Shown here in pieces: positions 6,553 through 11,796 of a stretch of DNA of 11,796 nucleotides. This DNA is from CAYMST01 sp964393115 (GTDB taxonomy: Bacteria; Bacteroidota; Bacteroidia; Cytophagales; Cyclobacteriaceae). The notes beneath the pieces are model-generated. The model made no database searches. It saw only the letters and a list, made by a program, of their open reading frames with translations, and was not told where the DNA came from. The stretch is taken from NCBI GenBank assembly GCA_964393115.1, contig CAYMST010000149.1, forward strand, positions 1 to 11,796. Reading direction: 5' to 3'. Both the position numbers and the translations under genes were made by a program. The first letter of the stretch is position 1, and every line of letters starts with the position of its first letter.

Positions 6553-8406
6553 CTATTTTTTAGATAGATATACCATTAGTATAGAGATGTCGGATGGGTT
6601 AACACCACTAATACGTGAGGCTTGTCCGAGATTGGTAGGTTTTATGTTAGTTAGTTTTTCTTTGGCTTCAGCCGATAGTGCTGGTATTTGTTGATAGTCG
6701 AAATCTATGCTTACTTTATGATGATCGAGTGTTTCAAATTTCTCCGCTAAGGCCTCTTCTTTATCTATATAGTTTTGATACTTGACCGTGATGGAAGCTT
6801 GATGTTGTTGATCTTTAGTAAAGGTTTTGAGTTCTGTGATATGATCGGATAGAAAATCGATTTCTATCTCGGGTCTTTTCAATAGGTTGAGGGCTGTAGT
6901 TTTTTCTTTAATGGGTGCTGTATTCTTTGAGGTGAGATGATCATTGATATAGGTAGGTGTAAATTTGGTGTTAGCTAAAATATCAACAATAGACTTAGAT
7001 TTCAGAACTTTGTTGTTAACCTTGTCAAGTCTGGCCTGTGAAGCAAGACCTAGTTCGTTTCCTTTTTCGGTTAACCTGATATCAGCATTGTCTTGCCTGA
7101 GAAGTATTCGGTATTCGGCTCGCGATGTGAACATGCGATAGGGTTCGTTGGTACCTTTATTGATAAGATCGTCAATTAATACACCTATATACGCATCTGA
7201 TCTTTTAAGTATAAATGGGCGTTGTTCGTTATTATGAAGATGAGCATTTATGCCAGCGATTAATCCTTGGGAAGCAGCCTCTTCATACCCGGTGGTTCCG
7301 TTAATCTGACCCGCAAAATATAACCCATTGACAAGTTTGGTTTCTAACGTGGCATGTAGTTGTGTAGGTTGAAAGAAATCGTACTCGATGGCGTATCCAG
7401 GCCTAAACATTTTAGCGTTTTCAAAACCTGGGATTTTTGTAAGGGCTTTGTACTGGACGTCTTCTGGTAGAGAAGTGGAGAATCCGTTGACATAAACTTC
7501 AACGGTGTTCCAGCCTTCGGGTTCTACAAATATCTGATGGCGATTACGTTCGGCAAACCTGTTGATTTTGTCTTCAATCGATGGACAATATCTAGGCCCT
7601 ACTCCTTGTATGCGTCCATTAAACATAGGGGATTTATCGAATCCGGTTTTTAGTATGTTATGAACTTCGTCATTGGTGTATGTAATATGACAACTTCTTT
7701 GTTGTCTGACAGGTGGTATATCGGTATAGGAGAACTGTTCGGGTTCCGTATCACCAGGTTGTTCCTCGATGATGTTGTAGTTAATGGTACGACCGTCTAT
7801 TCGTGGTGGTGTACCTGTTTTCATTCTACCTGATTCGAAACCTAGTTGTATGAGCTGTTCGGTTATACCAGTAGCGGCGCGTTCCCCTGCTCTACCTCCA
7901 CCGAATTGTTTCTCACCGATGTGAATGATGCCGTTAAGAAATGTTCCATTTGTAAGTATTACTGCTTTGGATTTAATTTCAATGCCTAAAGTAGTTTTAA
8001 CACCTAATACTTGATTGCCATCGATAATAAGTGAGGTAACCATTTCTTGCCATATGTCTACGTTTGGTGTTGCTTCGAGTGCCCATCTCCATTCTTCAGC
8101 AAATCGAAAACGATCGTTTTGACTCCGGGGACTCCACATTGCGGGACCCTTAGACTTATTAAGCATTCTAAATTGTATAGTGGATTTATCACTAATGATT
8201 CCAGAGTAGCCACCTAAGGCATCTATTTCTCTTACGATTTGTCCTTTGGCTACACCACCCATGGCGGGGTTACAGGACATTTGAGCAATGGTTTGCATGT
8301 TCATCGTAGCGAGAAGAACTTTGGAACCCATGTTAGCGGCTGCAGCTGCGGCTTCACATCCGGCATGACCTGCGCCTACTACAATTACGTCATATACTGG
8401 AAACAT
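6553..8406 (-). CDS. mnmG: tRNA uridine-5-carboxymethylaminomethyl modification enzyme MnmG (GidA)
   Basis: MnmG works with MnmE and uses FAD, NADH and 5,10-methylene-THF to build the (carboxymethyl)aminomethyl group on U34 of certain tRNAs. At 617 residues it is full length (about 620-630 is usual). The FAD-binding Rossmann motif G11-A-G-H-A-G16 lies at the N-terminus. The first family signature (CNPAMGGVAKGQIVREIDA) is near residue 45, a conserved GGGRAGERAATG stretch near 170, and the second signature (GLYFAGQINGTTGYEEAA) near 365. The helical tail that binds MnmE and tRNA follows, with PALSAEAKEKL and QASRISGVNPSDI intact. The ATG at 8404-8406 is clear. Two parS palindromes lie just upstream, one only 18 bases from the start. 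A weak TTTATTTG element (complement of 8458-8465) could be a -7 box, which would put the nearer parS in the leader. mnmG next to oriC is a recurrent arrangement in bacteria. Confidence 0.97.
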   Translation of the reverse strand: MFPVYDVIVVGAGHAGCEAAAAAANMGSKVLLATMNMQTIAQMSCNPAMGGVAKGQIVREIDALGGYSGIISDKSTIQFRMLNKSKGPAMWSPRSQNDRFRFAEEWRWALEATPNVDIWQEMVTSLIIDGNQVLGVKTTLGIEIKSKAVILTNGTFLNGIIHIGEKQFGGGRAGERAATGITEQLIQLGFESGRMKTGTPPRIDGRTINYNIIEEQPGDTEPEQFSYTDIPPVRQQRSCHITYTNDEVHNILKTGFDKSPMFNGRIQGVGPRYCPSIEDKINRFAERNRHQIFVEPEGWNTVEVYVNGFSTSLPEDVQYKALTKIPGFENAKMFRPGYAIEYDFFQPTQLHATLETKLVNGLYFAGQINGTTGYEEAASQGLIAGINAHLHNNEQRPFILKRSDAYIGVLIDDLINKGTNEPYRMFTSRAEYRILLRQDNADIRLTEKGNELGLASQARLDKVNNKVLKSKSIVDILANTKFTPTYINDHLTSKNTAPIKEKTTALNLLKRPEIEIDFLSDHITELKTFTKDQQHQASITVKYQNYIDKEEALAEKFETLDHHKVSIDFDYQQIPALSAEAKEKLTNIKPTNLGQASRISGVNPSDISILMVYLSKK

Positions 8407-8423
8407 AATTATTGTCTATTAAA

Positions 8424-8439
8424 TGTTCCACGTGGAACA
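8424..8439. other. parS: parS site 1 (ParB-binding centromere)
   Basis: TGTTCCACGTGGAACA is a perfect 16-bp palindrome and matches the known chromosomal parS consensus (TGTTYCACGTGRAACA; the CC/GG form is known from Pseudomonas). ParB would load here, clamp and spread so that ParA can segregate the new origins. It lies 17 bases upstream of the mnmG start, within its probable leader, so bound ParB could affect mnmG expression. No parA or parB gene is in the window. Confidence 0.9.
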
Positions 8440-8492
8440 CCTTTTGAATAAGGATTACAAATAAAATATCTTTTTTTGTCGTGTAGTTACAA

Positions 8493-8508
8493 TGTTCCAC
8501 GTGGAACA
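8493..8508. other. parS: parS site 2 (ParB-binding centromere)
   Basis: This is a second exact copy of TGTTCCACGTGGAACA, starting 69 bases from the first. Both lie in the 105-base gap between mnmG and ybeY, this one 3 bases past the end of the ybeY frame. Two identical perfect 16-mers in one short gap cannot reasonably be chance. As a transcript hairpin neither copy has a T-run, so terminator function is unlikely. Confidence 0.9.
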
Positions 8509-8511
8509 GTG

Positions 8512-8949
8512 CTATATATTCTCTAGTATGCGAAGATAGTAGTTTTCTTTTTCGGTCATTTCTTTTTGCTGATCATTCGTTTTGTCTTGATAGCCGCAAA
8601 GGTGAAGTACACCATGAATGATGACCCTATGAAGTTCATGTTCGAAGTTTTGGTTTCCGTACAGTTTAGCGTTTTCCTGTACCCTTTCAATACTAATGTA
8701 TATATCACCAAGGATTGGACTGTCGTCTTGTTCTGAATATGAAAAGGTGATAATGTCAGTGAGGGTATCATGATTGAGATACTCTACATTGATTTGATGT
8801 AGGTATTTATCATTGCAGAAGACGTAATTGATGCTCTCCAATGAATATCCCTCCTTCGAGATCGCTGACAATATCCAGTGACAGGTTTTACGCTCGTCGG
8901 AGAGACTATAGGAAATATCTTCTGAGAAGAACTGAAGTGATTGACCCAC
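8512..8949 (-). CDS. ybeY: rRNA maturation endoribonuclease YbeY
   Basis: YbeY is a metal-dependent endoribonuclease involved in 16S rRNA 3'-end maturation and ribosome quality control. The 145 residues hold the family core L-T-D-I-I-T-F-S (63-70) and the metal site H112-G-V-L-H116-L-C-G-Y-Q-D122. In E. coli the third ligand is His; here Asp122 occupies that place, followed by KT. From memory, Bacteroidota homologues often show this GYxDKT form, so I read it as a clade variant and not as damage. The start is GTG (8947-8949): no in-frame ATG exists between the upstream stop and the conserved core. The GTG lies 3 bases after the stop of the RsbW-like gene, suggesting translational coupling. Confidence 0.93.
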   Translation of the reverse strand: MGQSLQFFSEDISYSLSDERKTCHWILSAISKEGYSLESINYVFCNDKYLHQINVEYLNHDTLTDIITFSYSEQDDSPILGDIYISIERVQENAKLYGNQNFEHELHRVIIHGVLHLCGYQDKTNDQQKEMTEKENYYLRILENI

Positions 8950-8952
8950 TAA

Positions 8953-9354
8953 TTAGTTGAGATAAAAACACATTTCAACTTCAGCTCCGTCGTTTCTGAA
9001 ATTAACTTCATCGCACAGGTTACGCATGAGAAATATTCCTCTACCACTAGGCTTATTAAGGTTTTCAGGTGCTGTGGGATCAGGAAGGTCATGGTGATTG
9101 AAACCAGGTCCTTGGTCCTTTACGATAACCTTAACTGTATCAGAATCCATCTGGAGACTAAGACTGACATTTTTGTTCATGTCTCCACCATTACCATGTA
9201 ATATGGCATTATTAACAGATTCGATCACGGCGATCATCATGTTACCATAGATGTCGTCATTGAGCTCATACTTATCCTTTACATTGTCAATGAAGCTCTC
9301 GACCAATCTGATGTTCTCTGAAATAGATGGAATCTCAATTTTTATTGAATTCAT
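8953..9354 (-). CDS. RsbW/SpoIIAB-like ATP-binding protein (HATPase_c_2)
   Basis: This 133-residue single-domain GHKL ATPase resembles anti-sigma-factor serine/threonine kinases. The N box is E45-S-V-N-N-A-I-L-H-G-N55, the G1 box D80-Q-G-P-G-F85 and the G2 region G104-R-G-I-F-L-M110. All needed for nucleotide binding are present. Relatives (RsbW, SpoIIAB) phosphorylate an anti-anti-sigma STAS protein and hold a sigma factor inactive. No STAS protein, PP2C phosphatase or sigma factor is in the window, so the partner is unknown and must be encoded elsewhere. The start ATG (9352-9354) lies 20 bases inside the upstream DUF4175 gene, and ybeY begins 3 bases after its stop, so it is firmly embedded in the operon. 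Confidence 0.88.
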   Translation of the reverse strand: MNSIKIEIPSISENIRLVESFIDNVKDKYELNDDIYGNMMIAVIESVNNAILHGNGGDMNKNVSLSLQMDSDTVKVIVKDQGPGFNHHDLPDPTAPENLNKPSGRGIFLMRNLCDEVNFRNDGAEVEMCFYLN

Positions 9355-11796
9355 AACTATCCGTTTTTCCTAGACGTTGAAAATACTGCTCTACCTCTTT
9401 TTTATAGAATGGGTTCAATTTCAAAGGTACAGTTTTTAATAATTCTATCTCTTTTTCTTTCTGTTTAAAATATTCTTTAAATGCAGGCGGAATCGTCTTT
9501 TCTTGATTTTTAGCCGTTTCCCCTTCTCTGGTCTTATCGAGCTCCCGCTCGCGCAGTGAATTTTCTGCTTCTAATAACCTAGTCTTAATACGTTCTTGAC
9601 GCCTTATGAGTTGGTTTGTTAGACGTTTGTTTACTAGATCTTCCTCAGTTTTTTCCATTTCCTTAGCGAGGTCATTGAGCATTTGCCGTCCTTTGTCCCC
9701 TTCTTTACCAGGATCGAGTCCTTTTTCGAGTTCTTTTAACATCCTTCTTAGACGCTCCTGTTGAGCCGCCATCTTGGCCAAACCTTCAGACATTTTACGG
9801 CCTGGTTTTCCATCCTTTTTGAGGTCATTAATTTGTTTGTTTAATTGCTTTTGGAGCTGACTCATACTAGGTGCTGACTGCGGTTTTTTCTTTTTCTTGC
9901 CCGCTCCCATCCCCATTGCGTTCATTTGGTTCATCATCTGCTGTAGGATGTTATCTAGTAGTAGGGCCAAGTTATTAAATGACTGCATACTTAATTGCTG
10001 CGCCGCGGCGGTTTGTGGTATCTTCCGACTACGCATTTCTCGAATAGTTTTTTCCGTAGCATCATCTAGTGAACTTAGCTCTTTGGTGACAAACGCGGTG
10101 ATTTGCACGACGCGCTTGGATAATGAATAAAGACTATCTTTAGCGATTTCGCTGTTTTTATGAAGAGATAGTTGTCTTTGGGAGAGCTCCACAAAGTTTG
10201 GATCGACAGTTTTAACCTTGCGCATGTTGCGCATGATATCCTCTTGTTCAAAAGATAGTTTCAGAACATTGTCTAAGAGGTTTTTAAGGTCCTCAATGTT
10301 TTCTTCTAACATCTCCATTTCCATCCCTGCTTGCATAGAAGCCATTTTCTGTGCCATTTTTTTCATCTTGCTTCCAGCATTTTTCTGTTTCTTGCTGGCA
10401 CCTTTATTATCGCCTTCCTCTAGTTTTTCGCTGCTATCGTCGAGGTCTTCTTGAATAGGTTCTTCCATGTTTTCCAAGTCTTCCATCTCATGTGGACTAT
10501 TTAAGTTATCATTTAAGGAATCTAGTTTTTGCATATCCTTGGTGATATCCTTAAATTCTTTATTTATTTCGTCTTGTTTCTTTTGTAGTTCTTCTTGCGA
10601 GAGCGCATCTTCTTTGGTTTCCTCAGACAACTCTTCTTGCTTATCGGCCAATTCTTCTAGATCCTTCTGTACTTCCTCCATTTTTAGTTCGAATTGCATT
10701 TGTTTATACAATTCAAGTGTACGCTCTAGTTCTTTGCTGAGATTCTCTTCTTTGTTCTCTAATTTCTCCAGCATCTCCTTTATGTCTTCAGCCTTAGCTT
10801 TTTCTTCTAATAGCTTATTGAGTTCTTCGTATAATTTCTTGGTTTCTTCATCTAGTAATTCTTCCATGATTTTCTGGAGCTGCTCATATTTTTCTTTTGA
10901 GGACTCCTCATGAGGATTGAACTTTTCTCTTTTTTCGAGTTGTTTTTTGTTTTCATCAGATAACTGCTTGAGCTGCTCGTTGATTTTCTTTTTTTCTTCT
11001 AACAGTTGTTCGATGTTTTTCTTGTCTTGCCACTCAAGGTTCTTTTTTCCTTTTATTTCATCTGTAGTTTTCTTGAGTTGTTCTTTGAGCTCTTCTACCT
11101 CATTAAGGCTTTTTTCTGCGCTTTCCGACGTCCCTTTGGACTCTTTTTCAATTTGCTCTTTGATTTTCTCTTTATCGGGAATCTCGAAAGTATAAAGCTC
11201 AGTTTTCGTCCGTTTTCGTCCATTCACACCATCATTATCCCACACTTCTAGATAATATTGGATTTCATTACCTGTGTTTAGTCCCAATTCACTTAAGTTC
11301 CAGTTGTATACAAAGCTGACATTATCTCTTTTCGCGTCTAACGGAATGGACGTAGAACGAAATGCCCCCTCTCCGTCCTTATCCAGTTTGAAATGGATAT
11401 TTAATGCTGTAATGCCGTAGTCATCCGTAAGCGAACCACCGAGAAGAATACTTTGATATAGTACTGTATCCCTAATTTGATAGAAATCTATTTGTGGATA
11501 TTGATCCTTGATAACTTCAATATTAAAAATGATTTGATCCCTATTGGCACCAAACTGATTTTGAAGTACCATTTGCATATCAGAGGAATTGTTGACCCTT
11601 TTTCCGACCTGAAACAAATTATTTGAAGCTTTGATCAGGTTAATCGTATCTAATTGATCTCTGAGTACGATCTTATCGGTATAGGCTGCATCCACCTTCC
11701 ATTGTAGCTTACTGCCTTCTGGTAGTGAAATGGAAGTAGAGTTGTTGATCTGTTGTTTTCTCGACTTCGTGTACGACGGTGGGCTGATTTCTAATG
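9335..11796 (-). CDS. DUF4175-type coiled-coil protein, C-terminal part (start off the window)
   Basis: The frame is open to the right edge, giving 819 visible residues. The GTG at 11693-11695 is not the start: 33 sense codons precede it inside the window, including a P-P-S-Y-T-K-S stretch and L-P-E-G-S-K-L typical of the Ig-like part of this family. Visible residues 1-205 are beta-rich, with L-T-D-D-Y-G-I (122-128) and a Y-Y-L-E-V-W-D-N-D-G-V-N-G stretch (180-192). From about 207 to 480 there is a long Glu/Lys/Leu coiled coil, then further helical, Met/Gln-rich and basic segments (GKKKKK near 635). Bacteroidota DUF4175 proteins are about 1,100 residues with N-terminal membrane helices, so roughly 300 residues should lie off the window. 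Function is not established; an inner-membrane protein with a large coiled-coil part is inferred. The TGA overlaps the next gene by 20 bases. Confidence 0.85.
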   Translation of the reverse strand, partial: LEISPPSYTKSRKQQINNSTSISLPEGSKLQWKVDAAYTDKIVLRDQLDTINLIKASNNLFQVGKRVNNSSDMQMVLQNQFGANRDQIIFNIEVIKDQYPQIDFYQIRDTVLYQSILLGGSLTDDYGITALNIHFKLDKDGEGAFRSTSIPLDAKRDNVSFVYNWNLSELGLNTGNEIQYYLEVWDNDGVNGRKRTKTELYTFEIPDKEKIKEQIEKESKGTSESAEKSLNEVEELKEQLKKTTDEIKGKKNLEWQDKKNIEQLLEEKKKINEQLKQLSDENKKQLEKREKFNPHEESSKEKYEQLQKIMEELLDEETKKLYEELNKLLEEKAKAEDIKEMLEKLENKEENLSKELERTLELYKQMQFELKMEEVQKDLEELADKQEELSEETKEDALSQEELQKKQDEINKEFKDITKDMQKLDSLNDNLNSPHEMEDLENMEEPIQEDLDDSSEKLEEGDNKGASKKQKNAGSKMKKMAQKMASMQAGMEMEMLEENIEDLKNLLDNVLKLSFEQEDIMRNMRKVKTVDPNFVELSQRQLSLHKNSEIAKDSLYSLSKRVVQITAFVTKELSSLDDATEKTIREMRSRKIPQTAAAQQLSMQSFNNLALLLDNILQQMMNQMNAMGMGAGKKKKKPQSAPSMSQLQKQLNKQINDLKKDGKPGRKMSEGLAKMAAQQERLRRMLKELEKGLDPGKEGDKGRQMLNDLAKEMEKTEEDLVNKRLTNQLIRRQERIKTRLLEAENSLRERELDKTREGETAKNQEKTIPPAFKEYFKQKEKEIELLKTVPLKLNPFYKKEVEQYFQRLGKTDSYEFNKN

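Noticed and set aside
8239..8451. 70-codon + strand frame
   Set aside because: It lies opposite the strongly conserved N-terminus of mnmG and runs through parS site 1.
8424..8508. The two palindromes as transcription terminators of ybeY
   Set aside because: No T-run follows either on the - strand, and the exact match to the parS consensus explains them better.
8556..8771. 71-codon - strand frame inside ybeY
   Set aside because: It is an out-of-frame shadow of ybeY, whose own frame holds the conserved metal site.
9897..11251. Five + strand frames rich in Ser, Phe and Cys
   Set aside because: They are antisense images of the Glu/Lys-rich coiled coil (GAA/AAG read backwards gives TTC/CTT) and have no family features.
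11493..11501. Isolated DnaA-like TGTGGATAT
   Set aside because: A single one-mismatch box inside a gene, far from the cluster, is expected by chance.
9335..11695. GTG at 11693-11695 as the start of the DUF4175-type gene
   Set aside because: Another 33 sense codons with family-like sequence precede it within the window, so the gene runs off the right edge.

Overview
The window looks like the origin region of a Bacteroidota chromosome, probably a Cytophagia-type marine relative. The gene set points to that phylum: a DUF4175-type coiled-coil protein, a lipoprotein with the GGPKDTIPP start typical of Bacteroidota Ig-like proteins, a YbeY with the phylum-style metal site, A+T-rich DNA and no clear Shine-Dalgarno sequences. 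The lineage is inferred from protein style, not from a database search.

Layout. (1) 1-1590, + strand: the 3' part of an unrecognised, mostly helical protein whose start lies off the left edge. (2) 1591-2062: an A+T-rich intergenic stretch with a possible 35-residue membrane peptide and imperfect hairpins. (3) 2063-4458, - strand: a two-gene unit, a secreted TPR protein followed by a 2H-phosphoesterase/2'-5' RNA ligase-like protein, joined by a one-base TAATG overlap. (4) 4459-4841: a strong candidate replication origin (oriC). It holds nine DnaA-box-like 9-mers (three exact TTATCCACA, one TTATACACA, five with one mismatch), a 42-bp tract that is 39/42 A+T, and TAG/TAT triplets leading into a tandem DnaA-box pair. 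(5) 4823-11796, - strand: a tightly packed run reading toward the origin: DUF4175-type protein (5' end off the window), RsbW-like ATPase, ybeY, mnmG and an Ig-like lipoprotein. Two identical perfect 16-bp parS palindromes lie between ybeY and mnmG.

How it fits together. DnaA-box cluster, A+T-rich unwinding element, mnmG as neighbour, two parS sites about 4 kb away and a switch in strand composition across the intergenic region all point to the same thing: this is where the chromosome starts replicating and where ParB loads to segregate it. Genes lie on the same (-) strand on both sides, yet the + strand samples C-rich to the left and G-rich to the right, so transcription direction alone does not explain the switch. 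The mnmG operon is therefore transcribed toward the origin, head-on to the rightward fork.

The protein-coding genes are mostly familiar families. The new information is in the non-coding architecture: a repeated A+T/DnaA-box module, boxes overlapping a gene end, an interrupted palindrome inside the origin, and paired parS sites in the mnmG leader. I see no CRISPR array, insertion sequence, tRNA, rRNA or defence cassette.
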